A stretch of DNA of 64,000 bases from Chlamydiota bacterium (GTDB lineage Bacteria > Auribacterota > Tritonobacteria > UBA1439), in NCBI GenBank assembly GCA_012729785.1, contig JAAYCL010000037.1:1-64000 (forward strand), given 5' to 3'. This document shows, piece by piece, positions 49,767-59,058 of the stretch; position 1 is the first letter of the stretch; the number at the start of each line of letters is the position of its first letter. The notes below the pieces were generated by a model that made no database searches, was not told where the DNA came from, and was given only the letters and a program-made list of their open reading frames with translations. The translations under genes were made by a program, and so were the position numbers.

Positions 49767-52618
49767 ATCTCCTCGAGGACAGGGCGGGCCGACAGGTCGC
49801 CGATCTCTCCGAGCGCCGAGACGATGGCGGCGCCGTACCAGGAATCCCTGAACCAGTGCTTCTTTAGGAGTGCCGCGCACAGCGGTTCGGTCGCGCGCCT
49901 GTCCTTCAGCGCGCCGATGATCTTGACGGTCCTGATCGCGCTTTGCACGTTCTCCCTGTCATTGCCGCGGATTCCCTCCGCGATGATCGCACAAAGAACG
50001 TCGAGGCCGGCCGTATCGCCGAGACGCCCGAGGGCCATCGCCGCCTCCCTGCGGTCCGCGTCCGTTCTCGCGGCGGAAAGGTACGCGCGCAGCGGGCCGG
50101 CGGCGGCCCTGTCCCCGAGCAGGCCGAGATAGCGCGCGGCCCTGCGCTTCGACTCCGCCCGGCCGTGTTCCAGCTCTTGGAGCAGGAACGGCGAGGCCTG
50201 CGCGTCCCCGATCCTCGCGAGCGTCCAGCCCGCCTGGTTGCGGACAGCCGCGTCCCGTGATCCGAGGAGGGGCCGGATCGCATCCCCGGCCTCCTCGACG
50301 AGGCCGGGGGGGAGTGGCGGGGGTCCGCCGCTCGCCGAAGCGAGGAGCCGTTCTAGGGAGCCGACGGCCTCGAGCATCTTCTGGAGCCGCTCGGGGGAGG
50401 ATTCGCTGCCGATGTGCGGGAGAAGCCGCCGGAGGGATTCGATGTCGCCCGCAGCGCCATGGGCGATCAGCCGGTCGACCTCGTCTCCGCCGCCGCCCCC
50501 CCTCAAGGAGAGGATGCGGGTATTCTCGAACTGGTGAGCCGCCCATTTCCCCATCAGCTCCCGCAGAACAGCGGCGGTCTCCGCCTCCTCCCCGTAGAGG
50601 TTGCGCGTCTCCTTCGGGTCGTTGGCGAGATCGTACAGCTCATACGCCGTGCTGGCCATGTCGTGGATCAGTTTCCACCGGTCCCTGCGCACCATCCTCT
50701 TCGCGATCCTCTCCCCGATGGCCTCCGAGAAGGCGGTCCCCCGGAAGCCGGGCGCATCGCCGGCAATGAGCGGGCCCAGATCGGTGCCCTGCATAAAGGG
50801 GCCGCGGGGGAGGCCAAGCAGTGACAGCAGGGTGGGAGCGAGGTCTATCGTTTGAACCGGCACATCCACCACGCGCGCGCGGACCCCCGGAATCCTGAGA
50901 ACGCACGCCACGTGCGTCTCCTCCTCGTAGAGCGTCCCCCCGTGGTACAGGGAGCCGTGCTCCCCCATCCCCTCGCCGTGGTCGGCCGTGACGCAAAAAA
51001 CGGTCCGGTCCCACAGCCCCTCGCGCGCGAGATCGGAGACAAGTCTCCCGATGAAACGGTCCACGTAGGCGATCTCGCCGTCGTATCGGTCGACGGGCGA
51101 GGGGCCGAAATCGTGCCCCTCGTGCGGCACGAACGGGTAGTGCGGCTCGAGGAAATGAGCCCACGCGAAGAACGGCTGCGATCGGTGCGCGCGTATGAAC
51201 CGCGACAGCGTCGAATAGACGAACGACGCATCCTCGCTCTTCGCGCCGGCATCCTGCCTAACGGCGAAGCCGAGGCCGGTGCGCTCGAGCGGGTTGTCCT
51301 TGTTCTGCATGAAGAGGAGGAGCGGGGAGAAGAACCCCCCGGTCGCGTACCCCTGGGCGCCGAGGATCTCCGCGAGGGTGGGCGGGTCGTCGGCGCGCAT
51401 CCCAAGGATGAACGAGGAGCCGTACCGGGAGGTCATCAGCCCCAGGATGGAGAAAAAGCTGCTGGGGGCCGGCGCGTAGGCGTTGTGAAAGACGATCCCC
51501 TCGCGGGCCATCCGGTCGATGCTCGGCGAGACGGGGCGCGGATAGCCGTAGCAGCCGAGGTGATCCGCGCGGAGCGCGTCCACGGTGACGACGACGAGAT
51601 TCATCCCCCTCGCGACCCCCGGCAGGCCCGGTTTGTCCTTCAGGACGGACATCTCCGGGTCCAGCATCCAGAACGGCGTCTCGGCCGGGAGTCCGGTCGG
51701 CTGGTACGCGGGCGCCCCGGCGAACAGGCCGCGGAGGCGAAACAGTTGCGCGGCGGAGGTCGTGGAAGACTGGATTGCATGCAGCGTGCGGTTCCACGCC
51801 CCGCGCGTCCAGGCGACGCGCGGGAGAAAGACAAGGACCGCCGCGGCGCAGCACAGGGCCGCGACGGCCTGTTTCGTTGACAAAAGCGGACGGACGCCTC
51901 GCCGCCTTCCCGACACCGTGACGGCCCACGCGCCCTGTACGGCGAGGAAGCAAGCGGCCGAGAGGGCGCCGTGTACGTAGCGGTAGAGCCCGACGTAGCA
52001 GGTCGCGTCGACGTACTGGAGGCAGAACGCCGCGGCGAGAAGGACGGCGACGAGCGCACGGCGGCCCCGCGCCCCGACTTCTTCGCGGGCGATGCGCCCC
52101 GCGACGGACGCGACGGCCCACGACGCGAGCACGAGCGCCAGGACGGCGAGGAACGACGCCGACGCGACGAGGAGGGCGCGATGGGGGATCCTGGAGATCC
52201 GGCGGCCGCCGAAGAGGAGCTGGACGAACCGCAGGCAAAGGGGCGAGAGGAGCAGGGAGGCACACAGGGGCCGCGCGAAACCCCGCCTGCGGCCGAAGAC
52301 CGGGACGCGTGCGGCGGCGTCCCCGAGCAGGCGCACCAGCGACAGGAAAACCCGCTGCGTGACCCCCCAGAGCGCGCCGAAGAGGGTGGCGGCTGCCGAA
52401 ATGGCGAGCAGCAGGAGCAACGCGTCCGTAACGCAGCGTACCTGCGCGACGGGGAACAGCAGGGCCCGGGCCGTCTCGAAAACCGCCACGGAGATCGCCG
52501 AGATCATCGAAAGGGCGATTGAGACCTGGAGAGGGTGGCGTATGGCCCTTTCCCGGATACAGGCCCACGCCGCGGTGTCTGCCCCGAGAGACGGTTCTTC
52601 GGCGGACCGCCGCTTCAT
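49688..52618 (-). CDS. Membrane-anchored sulfatase/alkaline-phosphatase-superfamily protein with HEAT-like tail
   Basis: This 976-residue protein has about six membrane helices in its first 280 residues, then a periplasmic catalytic domain (about 345-690): MNLVVVTVDALRADHLGCYG (metal Asp), YAPAPSSFFSILGLMTSRYG at the nucleophile region and CVTADHGEGMGEHGSLYHG (metal Asp/His). The sulfatase C/S-x-P-S-R signature is not met, so the nucleophile is probably a plain Ser and the protein may be a phosphotransferase or phosphatase rather than a sulfatase. Residues about 760-970 are HEAT/PBS-like repeats (GWTLARIGDAQASPFLLQEL, AAMALGRLGDTAGLDVLCAI). AGGAGC precedes the start. Confidence 0.75.
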   Translation of the reverse strand: MKRRSAEEPSLGADTAAWACIRERAIRHPLQVSIALSMISAISVAVFETARALLFPVAQVRCVTDALLLLLAISAAATLFGALWGVTQRVFLSLVRLLGDAAARVPVFGRRRGFARPLCASLLLSPLCLRFVQLLFGGRRISRIPHRALLVASASFLAVLALVLASWAVASVAGRIAREEVGARGRRALVAVLLAAAFCLQYVDATCYVGLYRYVHGALSAACFLAVQGAWAVTVSGRRRGVRPLLSTKQAVAALCCAAAVLVFLPRVAWTRGAWNRTLHAIQSSTTSAAQLFRLRGLFAGAPAYQPTGLPAETPFWMLDPEMSVLKDKPGLPGVARGMNLVVVTVDALRADHLGCYGYPRPVSPSIDRMAREGIVFHNAYAPAPSSFFSILGLMTSRYGSSFILGMRADDPPTLAEILGAQGYATGGFFSPLLLFMQNKDNPLERTGLGFAVRQDAGAKSEDASFVYSTLSRFIRAHRSQPFFAWAHFLEPHYPFVPHEGHDFGPSPVDRYDGEIAYVDRFIGRLVSDLAREGLWDRTVFCVTADHGEGMGEHGSLYHGGTLYEEETHVACVLRIPGVRARVVDVPVQTIDLAPTLLSLLGLPRGPFMQGTDLGPLIAGDAPGFRGTAFSEAIGERIAKRMVRRDRWKLIHDMASTAYELYDLANDPKETRNLYGEEAETAAVLRELMGKWAAHQFENTRILSLRGGGGGDEVDRLIAHGAAGDIESLRRLLPHIGSESSPERLQKMLEAVGSLERLLASASGGPPPLPPGLVEEAGDAIRPLLGSRDAAVRNQAGWTLARIGDAQASPFLLQELEHGRAESKRRAARYLGLLGDRAAAGPLRAYLSAARTDADRREAAMALGRLGDTAGLDVLCAIIAEGIRGNDRENVQSAIRTVKIIGALKDRRATEPLCAALLKKHWFRDSWYGAAIVSALGEIGDLSARPVLEEIQRTTNFDPCRNAAEKALASIGAGKP

Positions 52619-53452
52619 CTGACTGCTCCTGGATGCGAGAGAAAGGGGCCCCCGCCCTGCGCCCGTCAGCCCATCATGGCCGTTCAGCTATCCCCGGTCT
52701 CGCGCACCGTTCAGTTCGCCCGGTGAACGGCGCGCGCGCGCATATCAGCGCATTTGAGAATATGGACTTCCCATGCCACGACCGTAGTGCGCCTCTCTTG
52801 CCGGCAAGTTCTTCGATAAGATTTACTGTTAGGATTTCGTGCCTGTACGGTCGGCTGATCCCTCCTCCCGTGCCTGCGTCTTCTCCGCCTGCAAGCTCCC
52901 CCGACGCCCCGCGATGGGCCGCGCGTACCCTGGGGAGGAGATCATTCTACAACAGTTCGATGGGATGGGGTACCGCTGCGAATCGGATCCGTCTATCCGA
53001 GAACCTCCACACCCGGCCTCTTCCAGACAGCCCGCGATCCGCTTTTGCGTGCGCCTGCCGAGCCGGACGCGCAGCGCATCCCGGTCAAGGGCACTACCCG
53101 CCTCTGCCAACGCCCCGATCTAGACGCGTCGCTCCCCGTGCGCGGCCCGAGCATGCGCGCGACTCCGTCCCCGGAGGGCTGCTCGCCGTCGGCCGTGAGC
53201 TTCTCCGGGAAGATGGCGATACGCACTTGCCCGCAGATCAGTGGGAGGGAGCATCGCAGCCCCGGAAAGCGGAAGGCCGTCAAGGAGTCCATGCGGCGCG
53301 ATACGCACCTCGCGCGGCACAAGGATATGCGCGCGCTCCGCAGGGGAACTCCGGCAGGCATCGTACGCGCCCCCCGCTGAAATGAAGGGGGGTGGAACGT
53401 AATTCGCCCCTCATCCCGCGCCGGCCGCCCCCGCTGCCTGCGCCGGACCGCG
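52619..53452. other. 834-bp gene-poor stretch
   Basis: No convincing gene lies here on either strand. The frames that cross it are low in sense and lack ribosome binding sites; the longest plausible one (53213-53380, MAIRTCPQISGREHRSPGKR at its start) is short and very basic. A stretch at about 52800-52845 is AT-rich. Since broken genes lie on both sides, this may be eroded sequence. Confidence 0.45.
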
Positions 53453-55042
53453 TCATCCGCCCGGCGCCGACCGGAGGTAGTCCCCGTACGAAGGATAGAC
53501 GGTGATCAGCGGGTCGGAGACGGGGCGGCGTGGCGGACGCTTCACCTCGATCACCGCCGTCTCCTCTTCCCCTCTCCCCTCGCGGAGCGTATCCAGGTCG
53601 AAGGTGATCGGTTGCGGGTAGTGCGCGGCGAGGTATGCCTGGATCGCCCATGGCTGCGCGAAGTCGGGTATCGCGGTGCACCACCACTGTTTGACGTTCA
53701 CGAGAAGCAGATGCGTGCGGCCGCGCCTGACCTGCGAGTCCACCGCCGCCCAGACCTTCCGGTCGTGCTCCTTCTGGGATCGCCAGAGCTCGTTCAAGGC
53801 GTAGCAGTCCAGGAATGCCAGGTACGAGAAGATCAGGAACGCGGCAGCGCATTCCAAGAGGACGCGTCTCCGCGGCAGCGAGGCGAGCGGCAGCGCCGCG
53901 AGGACGGCGAGGGGGACGCCGAACCCGTACAGGTACCTGCTCTGCATCGGGCGCATCCGGGTCATCACACCGTAGGCGACCGGGAGCCAGATGAGCACGA
54001 TCCAGGCCGCGGCGCAGACGGCGACCAGCGCGGCGAGGCGGGCGCGCCCGACCGTGGAGGGCGCGGCGGCGCGGCGCAGGGGGAGGAGGCCCGCGAGGAA
54101 TATAGCGGCGCCCGCAGCCGCGGCCGCCAACGTCCGCCCGGATGGCGGGATGCTGAAGCGGGCGTAGTACCACGTCCGGGGGTTCAGGGAGTAGAGGATT
54201 GTTTTCGCGCAGTTCGAGACGGCCGCCGTGAACAAGGCTGGATCGAGCGCCCCGGGGGGGCGCGTCTGGCCGGGGAATGCAGCCGTATTCGTCGCGACCG
54301 CGGCGAGGTAGACGGCCAAAAGGATGGCGCCGACCGCAAGCGGGACGCCCAGGCGCATACGGTCCCGCAGCAGGCGCGTCGTCGAGGCCCGGGAGGCGAG
54401 GGACGCGAGGAGCAGGATGCACGGGGTGGCGTAGAGCAGCGCCAGTGTCTGCTCCCCCGCGAACTGGGCCAGCGTGAACCACGCGGTCAGTGTCCATACA
54501 TCGAGAAACCTGCGGCGGAGCGGGTTCAGCAACCGGTGGAGATAGAGGAGGTAGAACAGGACGGGGGCGATCTGGAAGAGGGTGTTGACCCAGAAGAGAA
54601 CGTTCTGCCCGGTGGGCATCACGAGGAAGAAGAAGGCGCTGTAGATCGCCAGTCTCTCGTCGAACCGCGCGAGGATCCTGAACAACGCCGCGGCGACCGC
54701 CAGATGGAAGGCGAAATGCAGGAGGAAATGCGGGACGTACCGGTAGCCGAAGGCGAGGTAGGCGAACAGCTTGATGACAAAACTGACGAACTGGATGCGC
54801 ACCCGGTACTGGATGTACTCGTTGTCGACGATCTTGCGCACCGCGCCGAATACGCCGTCCGTGCGCAGCATCGAGGCGTACTCGTTGAAGAAGCTCCAGT
54901 CATCGAGCTTCAGGGTGAGGCAGTCGAGGTTCGCGACGAAGATCGGCAGCATGAGCAGCGCGAGAACCGCCGCGAGCCGGCCAAATCTTACGCCGGCACC
55001 CGGTCGGGGGGCTCGTCCATCCTGCGCGGCTGTGGTGTGCAT
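53453..55042 (-). CDS. Polytopic membrane protein of unknown function (glycosyltransferase-like)
   Basis: This 529-residue protein has about ten hydrophobic segments (for example LAAVLALLMLPIFVANLDCL, YSAFFFLVMPTGQNVLFWV, LALLYATPCILLLASLAS). It resembles GT39- or GtrII-like membrane glycosyltransferases in general layout: an early acidic loop DDWSFFNEYASML between the first helices, and a soluble C-terminus. The start at 55042 lacks a Shine-Dalgarno and lies 6 nt after a -10 box, so it should be leaderless; a TTG 36 nt upstream lies inside the -35 box and is not used. Function unknown. Confidence 0.7.
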   Translation of the reverse strand: MHTTAAQDGRAPRPGAGVRFGRLAAVLALLMLPIFVANLDCLTLKLDDWSFFNEYASMLRTDGVFGAVRKIVDNEYIQYRVRIQFVSFVIKLFAYLAFGYRYVPHFLLHFAFHLAVAAALFRILARFDERLAIYSAFFFLVMPTGQNVLFWVNTLFQIAPVLFYLLYLHRLLNPLRRRFLDVWTLTAWFTLAQFAGEQTLALLYATPCILLLASLASRASTTRLLRDRMRLGVPLAVGAILLAVYLAAVATNTAAFPGQTRPPGALDPALFTAAVSNCAKTILYSLNPRTWYYARFSIPPSGRTLAAAAAGAAIFLAGLLPLRRAAAPSTVGRARLAALVAVCAAAWIVLIWLPVAYGVMTRMRPMQSRYLYGFGVPLAVLAALPLASLPRRRVLLECAAAFLIFSYLAFLDCYALNELWRSQKEHDRKVWAAVDSQVRRGRTHLLLVNVKQWWCTAIPDFAQPWAIQAYLAAHYPQPITFDLDTLREGRGEEETAVIEVKRPPRRPVSDPLITVYPSYGDYLRSAPGG

Positions 55043-55048
55043 GGCCGC

Positions 55049-55078
55049 AGGATACCAAAGCGCAGACGTTGTATGCAA
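55049..55078 (-). promoter_or_regulatory. Promoter of the 53453-55042 gene, leaderless type
   Basis: On the minus strand TTGCAT (55078-55073), an 18-bp spacer and TATCCT (55054-55049) end 6 nt before the ATG at 55042. The -35 lies inside copy 1 of the 130-bp repeat. Confidence 0.65.
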
Positions 55079-55190
55079 TACATTCCTGCGGCATAAGATG
55101 GAACGTTAAACGCCCCGAGCCTCCATCCGGAACCTCCAATCTGTTCGCCGCCCCGCCCGCAAAAAGCTTCCCTCGCGCCGCCGCCTTTGC
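55061..55190 (+). repeat. 130-bp direct repeat, copy 1
   Basis: It begins CGCAGACGTTG and ends CCGCCGCCTTTGC. The second copy at 56205-56334 has the same length and orientation, with roughly 85-90 percent identity by eye. Copy 1 carries the -35 of the promoter at 55049-55078 and ends 3 bp before a nucleotidyltransferase remnant. Confidence 0.85.
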
Positions 55191-55193
55191 CCC

Positions 55194-55352
55194 ATGGATA
55201 TCCCCGACCTGATGGGGACGATGCTCAAGGGCGGCGAAAAGGTGGTATGCGCCCTCCAGGACTGCTTTTGGCTCGACATCGGGCGCGTGGACAACTATCA
55301 GAAAGCGGCGGAGATCTTCAAGAGGAGGAAGAAGGAGTTCATGCCGGTCTGA
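55194..55352 (+). pseudogene. C-terminal remnant of a sugar-phosphate nucleotidyltransferase
   Basis: The 52 codons read DIPDLMGTMLKGGEKVVCAL, FWLDIGRVDNYQKAAEIFK and end KEFMPV. This is the last part of a mannose-1-phosphate guanylyl- or glucose-1-phosphate thymidylyl-type transferase (F-x-M-P-x-L, then Y-W-x-D-I-G-R/T-x-x-x-Y). The catalytic N-terminal 180 or more residues are missing. The break falls at the end of repeat copy 1, which suggests loss by recombination at the repeat. Confidence 0.75.
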
Positions 55353-55395
55353 TACCGGCCGACCCCGCGTCGGCCCGGGAACTGTCCCCGGGCGA

Positions 55396-56185
55396 TCAGA
55401 ACGCCTCCTGCGCGGAGAGGCGCGGGGCGTCAAGCCGTATGCGGGCCCCTTCGGGGTCGAGGAACCTGTAGCGGCCGACCCCGAGCCTGCGCAGCATCAC
55501 CTGTGCGCTCACCCCCAGGACCCCGATCCCGTAGCGGCAGCTTCGCGTGAAATTGATGCTGCTCGCCTCCTTGAAATACTTCGTGGGGCAGCTTATCTCG
55601 CCGATCCGGAAGCCGAAGTAGATCGCCTGGGCGAGCATCTGGTTGTCGAAGACGAAGTCGTTGGAGTTCTCGAGGAGGGGAAGGCGCAGCAGTAGCTCGC
55701 GCGTGAACGCCCGGTAGCCGGTGTGGTACTCGGAGAGCTTCTCGCGCATCAGCAGGTTCTGGCAGAGCGTGAGCACGCGGTTGGAGACGTATTTGTATAG
55801 CGGCATCCCGCCCTTCAGCGCCCCGTTCCCGATGATCCGCGACGCGATGACACAGTCGTAGACACCGCTCACGATCATCCCGGCCATCGCCGTCGCGAGC
55901 CTCGGGTCGTACTGATGGGTGCACCATGATGACGATGTCCGCGCCGTTCAAAAGCGCCAGGGTGTAGCAGCTCTTCTGGTTCGCGCCGTAGCCGAGGTTC
56001 CGCCCGTGCACGCAGCTTCTGATCCCGAGCTTGTTCGCCACGGCGAGCGTCTCGTCGGAGGAGTGATCGTCCACGAGCAGGACGTCGTCCACCACGCTCC
56101 GGTCGAGTCCGCGGTAGGTTATCTCGAGGGTCTGGGCGGCGTTGTACGCCGGCATGACGACGATGATTTTCTTCCCGTTCAGCAT
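55396..56185 (-). pseudogene. GT2 (dolichol-phosphate-mannose-synthase-like) glycosyltransferase, frameshifted
   Basis: From ATG 56185 the protein reads KKIIVVMPAYNAAQTLEITY, LLVDDHSSDETLAVANKLG and ADIVIMVHP, then loses the family sequence. It continues in another frame from QYDPRLATAMAGMIVSGVYD through LLLRLPLLENSNDFVFDNQM to the stop at 55396. The break is at about 55916-55920, where the expected H-P-D-Y-Q-Y-D-P has lost the Asp-Tyr codons plus a shift, so the missing length is about 5 nt. Everything else is well conserved, so it is a recent loss or an assembly error. The start is of the leaderless type. Confidence 0.75.
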
Positions 56186-56192
56186 GGCAGTT

Positions 56193-56222
56193 ATGATACA
56201 CCCTCGCAGACGTTGCATGCAA
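56193..56222 (-). promoter_or_regulatory. Promoter of the frameshifted GT2 gene, leaderless type
   Basis: On the minus strand TTGCAT (56222-56217), an 18-bp spacer and TATCAT (56198-56193) end 7 nt before ATG 56185. The -35 lies in repeat copy 2 at the same offset as in copy 1. Confidence 0.7.
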
Positions 56223-56334
56223 TACTATCCTGCGGAATAAGATGGGACGTTAAACGCCCCGAGCCTCCTTACAAAGCTTCCAATCTGTTCGCCGCCGCGC
56301 CCTCAAATAACTTCCCTCGCGCCGCCGCCTTTGC
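56205..56334 (+). repeat. 130-bp direct repeat, copy 2
   Basis: Second copy of the repeat at 55061-55190. Its right end supplies the TGC of the extended -10 of rpsB. The two copies flank the frameshifted GT2 gene and the nucleotidyltransferase remnant. Confidence 0.85.
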
Positions 56335-56340
56335 TATAAG
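56335..56340 (+). promoter_or_regulatory. Extended -10 promoter of the rpsB operon
   Basis: TGC-TATAAG (TATAAG at 56335-56340) predicts a start near 56347. No good -35 is seen, which fits an extended -10 type. Confidence 0.5.
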
Positions 56341-56346
56341 GGGGCT

Positions 56347-56537
56347 GTCGGAAATCCACGCGCGGGCGCCGGCGGCGGTCTCGTGGCCGCGAGGCGGCGC
56401 CCCCGCAGAAGGGCGGAACCCGATGTCGGGCGCGCATCCCCTCGCGTGGAGGCGCCTGATGCACGCCGGCAGCGCGCGCGCGCGTTGCGCGAAACCGCTG
56501 CCCGGCGAATCGGGCGAACCCTGAAAGGAGACGCACC
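56347..56537 (+). promoter_or_regulatory. Long structured rpsB leader
   Basis: The predicted leader is about 190 nt. It can form an 8-bp stem (56364-56371 with 56395-56402, GGGCGCCG / CGGCGCCC) enclosing a 5-bp inner stem (56372-56376 with 56386-56390). Many bacteria autoregulate rpsB-tsf through S2 binding to the leader, so this is a candidate site; it has no sequence likeness I can name. Confidence 0.4.
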
Positions 56538-57467
56538 GTGGCGGTCACGACCATCAGAGAACTCCTCGAGGCGGGGGTCCACTTCGGGCACGAGTCCCGG
56601 CGCTGGAACCCCAGGATGAAACAGTACATCTTCGAGGAGCGCAACGGCATCCACATCATCGACCTCACCCAGACCCTCGATCAGGTCGAGGCCGCCTACC
56701 TGTTCGTCCGCGACACCGCCGCGGCTGGAAAGACGCTTCTCTTCGTGGGGACCAAGCGCCAGGCGAAGGAGCCGATCCAGGAGGCGGCCAAGAAGTGCGC
56801 GTCCTTCTTCGTCACCGAGCGCTGGCTCGGCGGCCTCCTCACCAACATCAAGACCATCCGCAAGAGCATCGGGCGCTTCCGCGAGCTCGACGACCTGGTG
56901 ACGAGCGGCGTCGCCGATACGCTCCCCAAGAAGGAGCTCGCCGCCATCAGGCGGGAACGGGCGAAGCTCGAGCGCAATCTGATGGGCATCAAGGAGATGA
57001 CGGAGCTGCCCGGCGTCCTCTTCGTGGTCGATACGAGGAAGGAGCACATCGCCGTGGCCGAGGCGAACCGCCTCGGGATCCCGATCGTGGCCCTCGTGGA
57101 CACCAACTGCGACCCGACGAAGATCGATTACCCGATCGTCAGCAACGACGACGCGATTCGCGCCATCACGCTGATCGCGGAGAGGATGGCGCAGGCGTAC
57201 CTCGAAGGCGTCCAGCTCCGTCAGGCGGCGGAGGCGGCGTCGAAGAAGGCCAAGGCCCACAAGGCCGCCGAGGAGGAGAAGGCGCAGGCCGGGCCCGCGA
57301 AGCCGAAGGCGAAGAAGGCCCCGGCGAAGCCCGCCAGGCCCCACGCCGCCAAGGGAGACGCGAAGGCGGAAGCCGCCGCGCCCGAGGCCAAAAAGGACGC
57401 CGCTGCGCCGGCGGAGGAGAAGCCGGCCGCCGCGGAACCCGCCCCGGAGAAACCGGCCGCGGAATGA
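56538..57467 (+). CDS. rpsB: 30S ribosomal protein S2
   Basis: This 309-residue protein starts with GTG behind AAAGGAG. The S2 core (1-225) is complete: [60 protein letters not shown] and [19 protein letters not shown]. About 80 extra C-terminal residues are rich in Ala, Lys, Pro and Glu and should be disordered. Tails like this occur in several phyla. rpsB heads the rpsB-tsf-pyrH-frr cluster. Confidence 0.97.
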   Translation: MAVTTIRELLEAGVHFGHESRRWNPRMKQYIFEERNGIHIIDLTQTLDQVEAAYLFVRDTAAAGKTLLFVGTKRQAKEPIQEAAKKCASFFVTERWLGGLLTNIKTIRKSIGRFRELDDLVTSGVADTLPKKELAAIRRERAKLERNLMGIKEMTELPGVLFVVDTRKEHIAVAEANRLGIPIVALVDTNCDPTKIDYPIVSNDDAIRAITLIAERMAQAYLEGVQLRQAAEAASKKAKAHKAAEEEKAQAGPAKPKAKKAPAKPARPHAAKGDAKAEAAAPEAKKDAAAPAEEKPAAAEPAPEKPAAE

Positions 57468-57505
57468 GTTGAAGAGGAATCAGGATTCCTGAGGGAGGAA
57501 CGAAC

Positions 57506-58099
57506 GTGCAGGTCACGGCAGAGATGGTAAAGGAGTTGCGCGAGAAGACGAACGCGGGTCTGATGGACTGCAAGCGGGCCCTCGCGGCTACGGGGGGCGA
57601 TGTGCAGAAGGCGATCGATTACCTCCGGAAGAGCGGGCTCGCGATCGCCGCCAAGAAGGCGGGGCGCGCCGCGGCCGAGGGGGTCATCGGCGCCTACATC
57701 CATCACGGCGACAAGATCGGCGTGATGGTCGAGGTCAACTGCGAGACGGACTTCGTCGCGCGGAACGCCGACTTCAAGGAGTTCGTGAAGCTCGTGACGC
57801 TCCAGATCGCCTCCGCGGCGCCGACCTACCTGGCCTCCTCCGAGGTCCCCGAGGAGGTGCTCGGGCGGGAGAAGGAGGTGCTCGCGGCCCAGGTGAAGGG
57901 CAAGCCGCCACAGATCGTCGAGAAGATCGTCCAGGGGCGGCTCGCGAAGTTCTACGAGACATGCTGCCTGCTCGAGCAGCCGTCGGTGCGCCCCGAGCAC
58001 GAGGGGAGGAAGATCCGGGAGCTGCTGACGGATCTGATCGCCAAGCTCGGCGAGAACATCGTCATCAAGCGCTTCACCCGTTACCAGCTCGGCGCCTGA
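57506..58099 (+). CDS. tsf: Elongation factor Ts
   Basis: This 197-residue nucleotide-exchange factor for EF-Tu starts with GTG 57506 behind GGGAGGA. The UBA-like N-terminus has MVKELREKTNAGLMDCKRAL. The core has the Asp-Phe motif region GVMVEVNCETDFVARNADFK. At 197 residues it is of the short class, with one dimerisation-core repeat, against about 280 in E. coli. Confidence 0.96.
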   Translation: MQVTAEMVKELREKTNAGLMDCKRALAATGGDVQKAIDYLRKSGLAIAAKKAGRAAAEGVIGAYIHHGDKIGVMVEVNCETDFVARNADFKEFVKLVTLQIASAAPTYLASSEVPEEVLGREKEVLAAQVKGKPPQIVEKIVQGRLAKFYETCCLLEQPSVRPEHEGRKIRELLTDLIAKLGENIVIKRFTRYQLGA

Positions 58100-58147
58100 G
58101 CCCGGGGATTCGGCACCGGGACCACGGGGCGCCGCGGAGGGGGTCCG

Positions 58148-58939
58148 ATGAAACAACGCTCCTCGAAGGCGCGGTACCGGCGCGTCGTCTTGAAGATGAG
58201 CGGAGAGTTCCTCCGCGGCGCGCAGGGCCACGGCATCGACCCGGCGGCGGTCCACTACCTCGGCCATGAGATCCGCGCCGCCCACCGCCTCGGCGTGCAG
58301 GTGGGCCTCGTCATCGGCGGCGGCAACATCTTCCGCGGCCTCGAGGCGCACGCCCAGGGGCTCGACCGCACGACCGGCGACTACATGGGTATGCTCGCCA
58401 CCGTCATCAACGGCCTCGCCCTGCAGGGCGGCCTTGAAAAGGCGGGGGTCCCGACGCGCCTTCAGACGGCGATCGCGATGCAGGAGCTCGCCGAACCGTA
58501 CATCCGGCGCCGCGCCATCCGCCACCTCGAGAAGGGACGCGTGGTGATCTTCGTCGGCGGCACCGGGAACCCGTACTTCTCCACCGACACCGCCGCGGCG
58601 CTTAGGGCGTCCGAGATCGGGGCGGAGGTTTTGCTGAAGGCCACCAAGGTGAACGGCGTCTACTCGGCCGACCCGGTCAGGGTGCGCGGAGCGCGGATGT
58701 ACCGGCACCTGAGCTACCTGGACGTGCTCCGGAAGAACCTGAAGGTGATGGACTCGACCGCCGTCTCACTCTGCATGGACACGGGACTGCCGATCGTGGT
58801 CTTCAATCTCGGCACGGCGGGCAACATCGCGCGGGTGCTGAGGGGGCGCGAGGTGGGGACGCTCGTGAGCGACGCGCCCCGCACGCGCATCGCCCGGCGA
58901 GCGGCGCGGCGCGGAGAGGCCGTCTCCGATTTCATCTGA
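58148..58939 (+). CDS. pyrH: UMP kinase
   Basis: This 263-residue amino-acid-kinase-family enzyme makes UDP from [23 protein letters not shown] is the phosphate-binding opening, [10 protein letters not shown] follows, [17 protein letters not shown] is the UMP site, and [20 protein letters not shown] and [12 protein letters not shown] complete the set. The last 25 residues are Arg-rich beyond the usual end. It sits between tsf and frr in the conserved order. Confidence 0.96.
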   Translation: MKQRSSKARYRRVVLKMSGEFLRGAQGHGIDPAAVHYLGHEIRAAHRLGVQVGLVIGGGNIFRGLEAHAQGLDRTTGDYMGMLATVINGLALQGGLEKAGVPTRLQTAIAMQELAEPYIRRRAIRHLEKGRVVIFVGGTGNPYFSTDTAAALRASEIGAEVLLKATKVNGVYSADPVRVRGARMYRHLSYLDVLRKNLKVMDSTAVSLCMDTGLPIVVFNLGTAGNIARVLRGREVGTLVSDAPRTRIARRAARRGEAVSDFI

Positions 58940-59058
58940 CCCTCCTCCCCCGCCGGATGAACGAAAGCGGAGCAACACCCCCGATATTCTGATACCATAG
59001 TGCCGTGACGAGGACTCGGTCGGTCGCGCCCTCCTTGTCGCGCGCGGAGGATACGCCT

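Noticed and set aside
53213-53380. 55-codon basic frame in the gene-poor stretch
   Set aside because: There is no Shine-Dalgarno at proper spacing and no family likeness; the composition is what random frames give here.
59005-59058. GTG start at 59005 for frr, leaderless
   Set aside because: The added 18 residues do not resemble the RRF N-terminus, and ATG 59059 has a good ribosome binding site; the -10 box has no -35.
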